A stretch of DNA of 64,000 nt from Saccharomycopsis crataegensis (lineage: Eukaryota > Ascomycota > Saccharomycetes > Ascoideales > Saccharomycopsidaceae): positions 741,864 through 805,863 of the forward strand of contig NW_027043824.1 in assembly GCF_037102585.1 (NCBI RefSeq), read 5' to 3'. The first letter of the stretch is position 1. Every line of letters begins with the position of its first letter. A program made the translations under genes and the position numbers. Of this stretch, positions 31,234-40,933 are shown one piece after another. Under the pieces are notes generated by a model, which did no database searches, had not been told where the DNA came from, and was given only the letters and a program-made list of their open reading frames with translations.

Positions 31234-34200
31234 ATGATTATTAAAATCAATACTCAAAATATACAACGGAGTCGTATCAGCGACCAGTTGGTAATAAGTT
31301 TCACCCAAAAATCCAATGTGTCTTTGCTCCAAGAACTAAATCTATCAGAAGACTTTTCGTTTCAGTTCGATAACAAAGTCATATACTATAATTCAACCTG
31401 TTCCAGAACAGCAATAATTGTTGATGATTCTATTCCAGTGTTAGGATCCAAATTAGCAGGTATTACTGTCCAACATGAACTCCAAAAACACATCACGGAT
31501 GTCTTAATTGAATTAGAAAATAACCAAGCACTCTGGATTATAAACTTGTATAATCCAAATCAATACCAAAAGCAAAATCAGATCCATGATCAGCTCAAAC
31601 TCAGTTTACTTGCCCAACATCAGAATCTTCAAACTAGATTCCCAGGAAAGACAATCAACATCATGTTAGCTGGTGATTTTAATAATTTTATTGATCGTTC
31701 GGACTCCCTAAATTATAGAAGCCGTGAAGACTCAGTTGCTGAATCCTTAACTAATCTCATTACTTTGTTGAACTTGAAGGACTCATTCAATTCAATCAAA
31801 CATAACATCAAGAAAACATTCACTAATAAAGCATCAGAATTAGGGAAAAGCCGGAGATTGGATAGGTTCTATATCACTGGGAGCTTCTTAAAAAACAAAG
31901 AAAACAAATGGAATATGACACAAACAAATCATTTTGGGAAAAGATCCACACATGATTCAGTTACAGTGGAGTTGACTTTAACTTCATCCAAGGCTTACTA
32001 TAATATGAAGAGATATAGATTAACCGATAGAATCATTAATGTTCTCAGGCACCAATCTATAAATGAAGATATCCAAGGAACCGATGAATTAATAATTGAT
32101 ATTAAATGCAAAGCAGAAAAACTCAAACACATGTTGAAAAAAGTGAAAGTGCCTGAACTTGATAAAGTGACGGAATATTATCAACATATTAACCAAGTTT
32201 TCCACCAATATCAAGAACAACGCCCAATAAAACAGCTAAAAGATGTAGAAGGGACACTAGTTCAATCTCATGAAGAGATAATGAAAATAGCAACTGAATA
32301 TTATATGGACTTGTTTGATGGAACCAGAGGAACAAAGGACACAAAAAAAATACATAAATATCTTCAGGACGTGATTCCAACCCAAGGAATATCTCCTGAA
32401 GAGAAGAGAAAAATGGATTCCTCCATAACAATGGAAGAACTCAAACTGGCAATTGATTCGGCAAATTTGAAGTCCACACCGGGCATAGATGGAATCCCAT
32501 ACAAATTTTATAAGGAATTATTTCCCCAAATCAAACACATCCTTCTTCAAGAATTTAACCACATTCTAACTGAAGGAAATTTACCATTCCACTACCGAAC
32601 TATACTCTTTAACATCATACCAAAGCCTGGAAAGTCAAAAGAAAACATTGGAAACTATAGGCCGATAGCCCTTATCAACACTAATCTTCGATTATTATCC
32701 ACAATAATTAATAATAGGTTGTTGAAGCACTTGCCCGATATCATAGGGGAAGATCAAGCTGGTTTTATTCCAGGCCGGTCATCGTTCTCCAACATCACCA
32801 TTTTCAGAGAAATGTTAGATAGTCTAATTCATCCAAAAGATAAAACGCATATAATACCAAATCCACAAAAGCTGATACTAATTGTGGATTTGGAGAAAGC
32901 GTTCGATAGGATATCTCACGAATATATGGAACAACTATTGTCCCATTTAAATTTTGGAAAAAAATTAGCCAAGTTAATCATCAACATCCTCAAGCAGACA
33001 ACGGGATCCTTATACATCAACAACATGACCGGCCCATTATTCAATTTAAAAAATGGTACCCTCCAAGGTAATCCGTTTTCCCCTTCATTATTTGCATTAG
33101 CAGTAGAACCTTTACTACGATCTATCAAACAGAATACCAGAGGCCATAGTTACCAAGGAGATTTGATACCTGAAGCATATAGCAGTCAACATTATCTTGC
33201 TTTTGCTGATGATATCACAGTTTTCCTCAAAGATAAAAGAGATTATTCCAAAACAATGAAATGTATTAGACTATTTGAAAAATTCAGTGGCAGCAAACTC
33301 AATGAAAAGAAATCCCAACTAATCATACCAACTGATAATTATCCATTTTTGACACCATTCCCATTTGAGATTGCTGATGAAAACTTTCAATTGACATATT
33401 TGGGGATAACTATTGGACCATCAGTGACATTTTGGCCGGAAACATTGCAGCGTGACCTCCATATCAAATACAAGTTATCAAACATGACCAGCTTGCTGAT
33501 TCAATCAAAAATAGAAGCATTCAACACATATATTGCATCCAAGTTCTATTACAAAGAACTACACCAACCTTTGTTACCCAATCAGTTGAATCAAATTGAC
33601 ACATCGATTAAGTTATTGGTCAAGCAAGATACACCTATTTCTTTGGATACACTCAAGACACACAACAACAAAGGCGGTTTCTCAATGATTGATTTAAAGT
33701 CTCAACTCCAACACCGAAGAGCCAAAATTTTCCAGGATTTGTTTTTGGATAGTCACACTAAATATAACCAGATATTACGTTTTAAAATCCAATCAAGTAT
33801 CAATAACATCATTCAAAAAACATCACCAACAAAATCACCAAAGGATGAATATATCAAAACTCATTATTGGTGGGTGGTATTACTTGAACTAGCGGATGAC
33901 ATTGAGAATACCAATGATTCAATTTCCTTAGAAGTTATGAATAGCAGCACATTCTCAGATGCTGAAAGGACAGCGTACTGGGATTTCAGAAAAGTTCTTG
34001 GTATAAAGAAACGTACAATCAGGTTGAAGCCAATGAAGATTGGAATTGAAGATTTGAAAAATTCAATTGAAAAAGGGATTCCTGAAAAATATCAACAACA
34101 CATTCCAATTAGAATTAAGGATTTTGACCATACTAAAGGAAGTAAAAAACAACGGGAAAAACAAGATGTGAACAAGATGTCAAAAACACTCATGGACATT

Positions 34201-34650
34201 ACTGGGGTGAATCAGAAACAAGTTGATAACTTTTGGCATAACCTCAAAAAATTCAACCAACATTTCCCGGGGAAATATCAAAATATTCACATCTTTCATT
34301 TGGGCATTGAAAATCACAATTACGTAAATAATCATTGTGACTATTGCAGCAAAAAATTAACCAGATATGATGAACCCCAATATGCCCCAAAGGAAATCCA
34401 ATTTGAAATCATGAAGCACCATCTTATTGAATGTCCATTGGCCCAGAAACTTTGGAAAAAAATTGACTTGAATATCCCATTAACCTGGCAAACAATCATT
34501 ACCCCTGCCACCAACATGAACGAAACCAGAACGATCGATAGATATCTAGGTTTCCAACGAAAATTATCAAGATTGAAATCCAAAAGGCATTTCAATTGTC
34601 ATATGGCCGTTGATTCAATGATCTTCTTGCTTGAAAGCAATATCTTTTAA
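31234..34650 (+). CDS. LINE A ORF2: endonuclease-reverse transcriptase, intact
   Basis: The 1138-aa polyprotein of an L1-type retrotransposon nicks target DNA and primes reverse transcription there. The APE-like endonuclease covers about residues 1-235 (NTQNIQ, LLQELNL, LAGDFNNF, SRRLDRFYI, STHDSV). The reverse transcriptase covers about 390-690 (IPKPGKSKENIGNYRPIAL, GFIPGRSSFSN, LIVDLEKAFDRIS, GTLQGNPFSPSLFAL, catalytic YLAFADDITVFL at about 653-664). A C-terminal Cys/His motif (CDYCSKK...HHLIECPLAQ, from about 1035) closes it. ORF2 starts 5 bases after the ORF1 stop, suggesting coupled translation. Related to Candida Zorro elements by architecture. Confidence 0.95.
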   Translation: MIIKINTQNIQRSRISDQLVISFTQKSNVSLLQELNLSEDFSFQFDNKVIYYNSTCSRTAIIVDDSIPVLGSKLAGITVQHELQKHITDVLIELENNQALWIINLYNPNQYQKQNQIHDQLKLSLLAQHQNLQTRFPGKTINIMLAGDFNNFIDRSDSLNYRSREDSVAESLTNLITLLNLKDSFNSIKHNIKKTFTNKASELGKSRRLDRFYITGSFLKNKENKWNMTQTNHFGKRSTHDSVTVELTLTSSKAYYNMKRYRLTDRIINVLRHQSINEDIQGTDELIIDIKCKAEKLKHMLKKVKVPELDKVTEYYQHINQVFHQYQEQRPIKQLKDVEGTLVQSHEEIMKIATEYYMDLFDGTRGTKDTKKIHKYLQDVIPTQGISPEEKRKMDSSITMEELKLAIDSANLKSTPGIDGIPYKFYKELFPQIKHILLQEFNHILTEGNLPFHYRTILFNIIPKPGKSKENIGNYRPIALINTNLRLLSTIINNRLLKHLPDIIGEDQAGFIPGRSSFSNITIFREMLDSLIHPKDKTHIIPNPQKLILIVDLEKAFDRISHEYMEQLLSHLNFGKKLAKLIINILKQTTGSLYINNMTGPLFNLKNGTLQGNPFSPSLFALAVEPLLRSIKQNTRGHSYQGDLIPEAYSSQHYLAFADDITVFLKDKRDYSKTMKCIRLFEKFSGSKLNEKKSQLIIPTDNYPFLTPFPFEIADENFQLTYLGITIGPSVTFWPETLQRDLHIKYKLSNMTSLLIQSKIEAFNTYIASKFYYKELHQPLLPNQLNQIDTSIKLLVKQDTPISLDTLKTHNNKGGFSMIDLKSQLQHRRAKIFQDLFLDSHTKYNQILRFKIQSSINNIIQKTSPTKSPKDEYIKTHYWWVVLLELADDIENTNDSISLEVMNSSTFSDAERTAYWDFRKVLGIKKRTIRLKPMKIGIEDLKNSIEKGIPEKYQQHIPIRIKDFDHTKGSKKQREKQDVNKMSKTLMDITGVNQKQVDNFWHNLKKFNQHFPGKYQNIHIFHLGIENHNYVNNHCDYCSKKLTRYDEPQYAPKEIQFEIMKHHLIECPLAQKLWKKIDLNIPLTWQTIITPATNMNETRTIDRYLGFQRKLSRLKSKRHFNCHMAVDSMIFLLESNIF

Positions 34651-34772
34651 GCGGAGAAGAAAAAATAGGTGGGGAAAAACAAGAAAATAAAATCAAAAAA
34701 AAAAATAAAATCAAAAAAAAAACAACAATTAAAAACCTTAAAAACGCATAAAAACATTTTTTCTCAATAATA

Positions 34773-34799
34773 GGGTTTTTCACCATTAATGGTTTTCCC
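34773..34799 (+). promoter_or_regulatory. Conserved 3' UTR hairpin of LINE A
   Basis: GGG-TTTTTC-ACCATTAATGGT-TTT-CCC: a perfect 12-base palindrome within pairing GGG/CCC ends. The same element occurs in every LINE A 3' UTR here (35842-35868, 37363-37389) and, with a slightly different loop, in LINE B (58074-58103). It is a candidate recognition signal for the LINE reverse transcriptase. Confidence 0.6.
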
Positions 34800-34924
34800 T
34801 TAACACTTTAATTTTCAAACTAAATTAGGTAGTTTATGAGATATATAGTTATATAATTAATTAATATATTGAATTTTGTCTTTAATAAAAAAAAAAAGAT
34901 TTATTTTGTATTTAAAAAAAAAAA

Positions 34925-35137
34925 GATTCAAATTAGGTGATCACAAAGATGATCCTTTTTTAAACTAAATAAAGGTGAAAACAAGAGGAATGTTGAATCC
35001 TTAAATAAATAAAATGGTTAAAACTAATAATGGGGTGTTGGACCCATTCCCGCAATAAAGGACTAACAGATAAGGGATGGAACATAAGGTAATACTTCGA
35101 TGAGGTAATGTAGATCATGGTTTCGCATGGTACCATC
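34925..35137 (+). mobile_element. Ty3-like LTR remainder (inner part)
   Basis: It begins GATTCAAATTAGGTGATCAC exactly where the intact LTR at 62806-63134 continues after its first 45 bases. It runs to GGTACCAT, where another LINE A tail interrupts. The outer 45 bases that should precede it are absent; a different LTR end lies at 30405. Confidence 0.8.
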
Positions 35138-35193
35138 ATATAGTTATATAATTAATTAATATATTGAATTTTGTATTTAAAAAAAAAAAAAAA
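35138..35193 (+). mobile_element. Severely truncated LINE A 3' end with poly(A)
   Basis: The last ~40 bases of LINE A (ATATAGTTATATAATTAATT, GAATTTTGTATTTAAA) plus an A15 tail are inserted in LTR sequence next to CGGTATGGTACC. Confidence 0.8.
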
Positions 35194-35465
35194 TCGGTAT
35201 GGTACCATACGGAACCCATGATCGGCATTACCTCATCGAGGTATTACCTTATGTTCCACCCCTTATCTTTTAGTCCTTTATTCCGGGAAGGGGTCCAACA
35301 CCCCATTATTAGTTTTAATCATTTTATTTATATAAGGATTCAACATTCCTTTAGTTTAGACCTTTATTTAGTTTAGGAAGGACAAGTCTCTTTGGATATA
35401 AAATACTGCCTGTAATCTCCACTTGATTCCAGAATCTAGTGTGCCTTTGCACACTGATTGGAACA
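35194..35465 (-). mobile_element. Ty3-like LTR, family II (inner remainder plus one intact end)
   Basis: On the minus strand it begins TGTTCCAATCAGTGTGCAAA and runs to ATGGTACCATACCGA, where the LINE A tail sits. A matching copy lies at 49062-49366 (+), also broken by LINE A at exactly the same base. Its end abuts another LTR end at 35469 with a 3-base gap. Confidence 0.8.
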
Positions 35466-35468
35466 CTT

Positions 35469-35512
35469 TGTTATATTACGATGCGACTATACTAGATGTA
35501 GTTAGTCACGGG
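35469..35512 (+). mobile_element. Outer 44 bp of a Ty3-like LTR (family III end)
   Basis: It starts TGTTATATTACGATGCGACT and ends AGTCACGGG, followed at once by the poly(A)-tailed unit Y. It lies back-to-back with the LTR on the left. No tRNA is adjacent now. Confidence 0.75.
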
Positions 35513-35637
35513 TTAGGACACCAAATAAGTCGCCATAGCTGCGCATAATTGATCACAATAACCGTACATAAAAAGTGCGATGACCTATATAGCTCTTAGT
35601 AGTTAAATATAGGGACTTTATAAAAAAAAAAAAAAAA
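35513..35637 (+). mobile_element. Short poly(A)-tailed unit 'Y', copy 1
   Basis: About 107 bases (ACCAAATAAGTCGCCATAGC ... AAATATAGGGACTTTAT) ending in A16. The same sequence, also ending in an A run, is at 49769-49887 on the minus strand. No ORF is seen; it may be a non-coding retroposon or the 3' end of an unseen LINE. LINE A sequence follows directly. Confidence 0.6.
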
Positions 35638-35745
35638 TAGGATCAAAAAGCTATAATGAGTATTAATAATACCAAAAGAATTCCAAAGCCTTCCAACTAC
35701 TCCACTGATCCAACAAATGATCCTCCTTCTCAAGAAACCCTGGTT
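35638..35745 (+). pseudogene. LINE A 5' end: first ~30 codons of ORF1
   Basis: The ORF1 ATG is at 35656 (MSINNTKRIPKPSNYSTDP) and the sequence follows the intact ORF1 for about 90 bases. It stops at CCCTGGTT, where an oppositely oriented LINE A poly(A) tail (T run on this strand) begins. Confidence 0.85.
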
Positions 35746-35746
35746 A

Positions 35747-36882
35747 TTTTTTTTTTTAAAGACAAAATTCAATATATTAATTAATTATATAACTATATAT
35801 CTCATAAACTACCTAATTTAGTTTGAAAATTAAAGTGTTAAGGGAAAACCATTAATGGTGAAAAACCCTATTATTGAGAAAAAATGTTTTTATGCGTTTT
35901 TAAGGTTTTTAATTGTTGTTTTTTTTTTTGATTTTATTTTTTTTTTTGATTTTATTTTCTTGTTTTTCCCCACCTATTTTTTCTTCTCCGCTTAAAAGAT
36001 ATTGCTTTCAAGCAAGAAGATCATTGAATCAACGGCCATGTGACAATTGAAATGCCTTTTGGATTTCAATCTTGATAATTTTCGTTGGAAACCTAGATAT
36101 CTATCGATCGTTCTGGTTTCGTTCATGTTGGTGGCAGGGGTAATGATTATTTGCCAGGTTAATGGGATATTCAAGTCAATTTTTTTCCAAAGTTTCTGGG
36201 CCAATGGACATTCAATAAGATGGTGCTTCATGATTTCAAATTGGATTTCTTTTGGGGCATATTGGGGTTCATCATATCTGGTTAATTTTTTGCTGCAATA
36301 GTCACAATGATTATTTACGTAATTGTGATTTTCAATGCCCAAATGAAAGATGTGAATATTTTGATATTTCCCCGGGAAATGTTGGTTGAATTTTTTGAGG
36401 TTATGCCAAAAGTTATCAACTTGTTTCTGATTCACCCCAGTAATGTCCATGAGTGTTTTTGACATCTTGTTCACATCTTGTTTTTCCCGTTGTTTTTTAC
36501 TTCCTTTAGTATGGTCAAAATCCTTAATTCTAATTGGAATGTGTTGTTGATATTTTTCAGGAATCCCTTTTTCAATTGAATTTTTCAAATCTTCAATTCC
36601 AATCTTCATTGGCTTCAACCTGATTGTACGTTTCTTTATACCAAGAACTTTTCTGAAATCCCAGTACGCTGTCCTTTCAGCATCTGAGAATGTGCTGCTA
36701 TTCATAACTTCTAAGGAAATTGAATCATTGGTATTCTCAATGTCATCCGCTAGTTCAAGTAATACCACCCACCAATAATGAGTTTTGATATATTCATCCT
36801 TTGGTGATTTTGTTGGTGATGTTTTTTGAATGATGTTATTGATACTTGATTGGATTTTAAAACGTAATATCTGGTTATATTC
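35747..36882 (-). mobile_element. LINE A copy 3, 5'-truncated
   Basis: The 3' 1.1 kb of LINE A: T11 on the plus strand (its tail), 3' UTR with the conserved hairpin, and the last ~297 codons of ORF2 (35992-36882, from NQILRFKIQSSINN to FLLESNIF). It is nearly identical to copies 1 and 2. The 5' truncation point abuts the poly(A) tail of LINE B at 36884. Confidence 0.9.
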
Positions 36883-36883
36883 G

Positions 36884-37266
36884 TTTTTTTTTTCCTTCAA
36901 AGTTCGATTTATTAATAAATATATAATTATATATATCTATGTAAAATCTTATAAGCTAATGCTCATTATATATGTTAGGGAAAACCATATCATATGGTGA
37001 AAAACCCTTTAGTGATAATTATTAGTATTTAAATAAAATGTTTTTTTTGTTATTGTTTTTTTTTTAATTTAATTTTTTTTTTTCTTTTTTGTTTTGATCG
37101 ACTATTCAGCTCCCAGTAGTAATGATATAAATCAAGTTGTTAATTGATGTGTTCCAATCAATTTGGTTATGATATCTTAGGCGTGAGAGTTTGCGTTGAT
37201 AGCATAGGTAGCGGTCGATCTTTTTGATTGTTGATTCTGAATGATTGGGAGCGATTAAGTTATTCG
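36884..37266 (-). mobile_element. LINE B copy 3, 5'-truncated
   Basis: A T10 tail on the plus strand, then the full LINE B 3' UTR (CCTTCAAAGTTCGATTTATT ...) and the last ~55 codons of ORF2. It matches 44690-45030. The 5' truncation lies at the poly(A) tail of LINE A copy 2 (T12 at 37267-37278). Confidence 0.88.
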
Positions 37267-37512
37267 TTTTTTTTTTTTAAAGACAAAATTCAATATATTA
37301 ATTAATTATATAACTATATATCTCATAAACTACCTAATTTAGTTTGAAAATTAAAGTGTTAAGGGAAAACCATTAATGGTGAAAAACCCTATTATTGAGA
37401 AAAAATGTTTTTATGCGTTTTTAAGGTTTTTAATTGTTGTTTTTTTTTTTGATTTTATTTTTTTTTTTGATTTTATTTTCTTGTTTTTCCCCACCTATTT
37501 TTTCTTCTCCGC

Positions 37513-40500
37513 TTAAAAGATATTGCTTTCAAGCAAGAAGATCATTGAATCAACGGCCATATGACAATTGAAATGCCTTTTGGATTTCAATCTTGATAAT
37601 TTTCGTTGGAAACCTAGATATCTATCGATCGTTCTGGTTTCGTTCATGTTGGTGGCAGGGGTAATGATTGTTTGCCAGGTTAATGGGATATTCAAGTCAA
37701 TTTTTTTCCAAAGTTTCTGGGCCAATGGACATTCAATAAGATGGTGCTTCATGATTTCAAATTGGATTTCCTTTGGGGCATATTGGGGTTCATCATATCT
37801 GGTTAATTTTTTGCTGCAATAGTCACAATGATTATTTACGTAATTGTGATTTTCAATGCCCAAATGAAAGATGTGAATATTTTGATATTTCCCCGGGAAA
37901 TATTGGTTGAATTTTTTGAGGTTATGCCAAAAGTTATCAACTTGTTTCTGATTCACCCCAGTAATGTCCATGAGTGTTTTTGACATCTTGTTCACATCTT
38001 GTTTTTCCCGTTGTTTTTTACTTCCTTTAGTATGGTCAAAATCCTTAATTCTAATTGGAATGTGTTGTTGATATTTTTCAGGAATCCCTTTTTCAATTGA
38101 ATTTTTCAAATCTTCAATTCCAATCTTCATTGGCTTCAACCTGATTGTACGTTTCTTTATACCAAGAACTTTTCTGAAATCCCAGTACGCTGTCCGTTCA
38201 GCATCTGAGAATGTGCTGCTATTCATAACTTCTAAGGAAATTGAATCATTGGTATTCTCAATGTCATCCGCTAGTTCAAGTAATACCACCCACCAATAAT
38301 GAGTTTTGATATATTCATCCTTTGGTGATTTTGTTGGTGATGTTTTTTGAATGATGTTATTGATACTTGATTGGATTTTAAAACGTAATATCTGGTTATA
38401 TTTAGTGTGACTATCCAAAAACAAATCCTGGAAAATTTTGGCTCTTCGGTGTTGGAGTTGAGACTTTAAATCAATCATTGAGAAACCGCCTTTGTTGTTG
38501 TGTGTCTTGAGTGTATCCAAAGAAATAGGTGTATCTTGCTTGACCAATAACTTAATCGATGTGTCAATTTGATTCAACTGATTGGGTAACAAAGGTTGGT
38601 GTAGTTCTTTGTAATAGAACTTGGATGCAATATATGTGTTGAATGCTTCTATTTTTGATTGAATCAGCAAGCTGGTCATGTTTGATAACTTGTATTTGAT
38701 ATGGAGGTCACGCTGCAATGTTTCCGGCCAAAATGTCACTGATGGTCCAATAGTTATCCCCAAATATGTCAATTGAAAGTTTTCATCAGCAATCTCAAAT
38801 GGGAATGGTGTCAAAAATGGATAATTATCAGTTGGTATGATTAGTTGGGATTTCTTTTCATTGAGTTTGCTGCCACTGAATTTTTCAAATAGTCTAATAC
38901 ATTTCATTGTTTTGGAATAATCTCTTTTATCTTTGAGGAAAACTGTGATATCATCAGCAAAAGCAAGATAATGTTGACTGCTATATGCTTCAGGTATCAA
39001 ATCTCCTTGGTAACTATGGCCTCTGGTATTCTGTTTGATAGATCGTAGTAAAGGTTCTACTGCTAATGCAAATAATGAAGGGGAAAACGGATTACCTTGG
39101 AGGGTACCATTTTTTAAATTGAATAATGGGCCGGTCATGTTGTTGATGTATAAGGATCCCGTTGTCTGCTTGAGGATGTTGATGATTAACTTGGCTAATT
39201 TTTTTCCAAAATTTAAATGGGACAATAGTTGTTCCATATATTCGTGAGATATCCTATCGAACGCTTTCTCCAAATCCACAATTAGTATCAGCTTTCGTGG
39301 ATTTGGTATTATATGCGTTTTATCTTTTGGATGAATTAGACTATCTAACATTTCTCTGAAAATGGTGATGTTGGAGAACGATGACCGGCCTGGAATAAAA
39401 CCAGCTTGATCTTCCCCTATGATATCGGGCAAGTGCTTCAACAACCTATTATTAATTATTGTGGATAATAATCGAAGATTAGTGTTGATAAGGGCTATCG
39501 GCCTATAGTTTCCAATGTTTTCTTTTGACTTTCCAGGCTTTGGTATGATGTTAAAGAGTATAGTTCGGTAGTGGAATGGTAAATTTCCTTCAGTTAGAAT
39601 GTGGTTAAATTCTTGAAGAAGGATGTGTTTGATTTGGGGAAATAATTCCTTATAAAATTTGTATGGGCTTCCATCTATGCCCGGTGTGGACTTCAAATTT
39701 GCCGAATCAATTGCCAGTTTGAGTTCTTCCATTGTTATGGAGGAATCCATTTTTCTCTTCTCTTCAGGAGATATTCCTTGGGTTGGAATCACGTCCTGAA
39801 GATATTTATGTATTTTTTTTGTGTCCTTTGTTCCTCTGGTTCCATCAAACAAGTCCATATAATATTCAGTTGCTATTTTCATTATCTCTTCATGAGATTG
39901 AACTAGTGTCCCTTCTACATCTTTTAGCTGTTTTATTGGGCGTTGTTCTTGATATTGGTGGAAAACTTGGTTAATATGTTGATAATATTCCGTCACTTTA
40001 TCAAGTTCAGGCACTTTCACTTTTTTCAACATGTGTTTGAGTTTTTCTGCTTTGCATTTAATATCAATTATTAATTCATCGGTTCCTTGGATATCTTCAT
40101 TTATAGATTGGTGCCTGAGAACATTAATGATTCTATCGGTTAATCTATATCTCTTCATATTATAGTAAGCCTTGGATGAAGTTAAAGTCAACTCCACTGT
40201 AACTGAATCATGTGTGGATCTTTTCCCAAAATGATTTGTTTGTGTCATATTCCATTTGTTTTCTTTGTTTTTAAGAAGCTCCCAGTGATATAGAACCTAT
40301 CCAATCTCCGGCTTTTCCCTAATTCTGATGCTTTATTAGTGAATGTTTTCTTGATGTTATGTTTGATTGAATTGAATGAGTCCTTCAAGTTCAACAAAGT
40401 AATGAGATTAGTTAAGGATTCAGCAACTGAGTCTTCACGGCTTCTATAATTTAGGGAGTCCGAACGATCAATAAAATTATTAAAATCACCAGCTAACATG

Positions 40501-40928
40501 ATGTTGATTGTCTTTCCTGGGAATCTAGTTTGAAGATTCTGATGTTGGGCAAGTAAACTGAGTTTGAGCTGATCATGGATCTGATTTTGCTTTTGGTATT
40601 GATTTGGATTATACAAGTTTATAATCCAGAGTGCTTGGTTATTTTCTAATTCAATTAAGACATCCGTGATGTGTTTTTGGAGTTCATGTTGGACAGTAAT
40701 ACCTGCTAATTTGGATCCTAACACTGGAATAGAATCATCAACAATTATTGCTGTTCTGGAACAGGTTGAATTATAGTATATGACTTTGTTATCGAACTGA
40801 AACGAAAAGTCTTCTGATAGATTTAGTTCTTGGAGCAAAGACACATTGGATTTTTGGGTGAAACTTATTACCAACTGGTCGCTGATACGACTCCGTTGTA
40901 TATTTTGAGTATTGATTTTAATAATCAT
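37513..40928 (-). pseudogene. LINE A ORF2 (copy 2) with a single-base frameshift
   Basis: Same polyprotein as at 31234-34650, but one A is missing from a homopolymer (T5 on the plus strand at 40268-40272, versus A6 in copy 1). It therefore splits into an endonuclease part (40245-40928, 227 aa) and an RT part (37513-40248, 911 aa). The break falls just after the SRRLDRFYITGSF endonuclease motif. All RT motifs including FADD are intact. A few substitutions distinguish it from copy 1 (for example IDGSPY versus IDGIPY). Sequencing error in the homopolymer cannot be excluded. Confidence 0.9.
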
Positions 40929-40933
40929 TATGT

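Larger units (their letters stand above)
30452..34924 (+). mobile_element. LINE A copy 1 (Zorro-like, L1 clade), 5'-truncated
   Basis: This copy holds the C-terminal third of ORF1, an intact ORF2, a 3' UTR with a conserved hairpin (34773-34799) and a poly(A) tail ending at 34897. A second, very short LINE A 3' end with its own A run (34901-34924) follows. It is nearly identical to the opposite-strand copy at 37267-43538, so activity must be recent. It starts 4 bases after an LTR end and is followed by the remainder of an LTR at 34925. Confidence 0.9.

Noticed and set aside
37568-37822. 84-codon ORF antisense to the LINE A ORF2 C-terminus (also at 34341-34595 and 36047-36301)
   Set aside because: Its presence in all copies follows from the near identity of the LINEs; no coding signal of its own.
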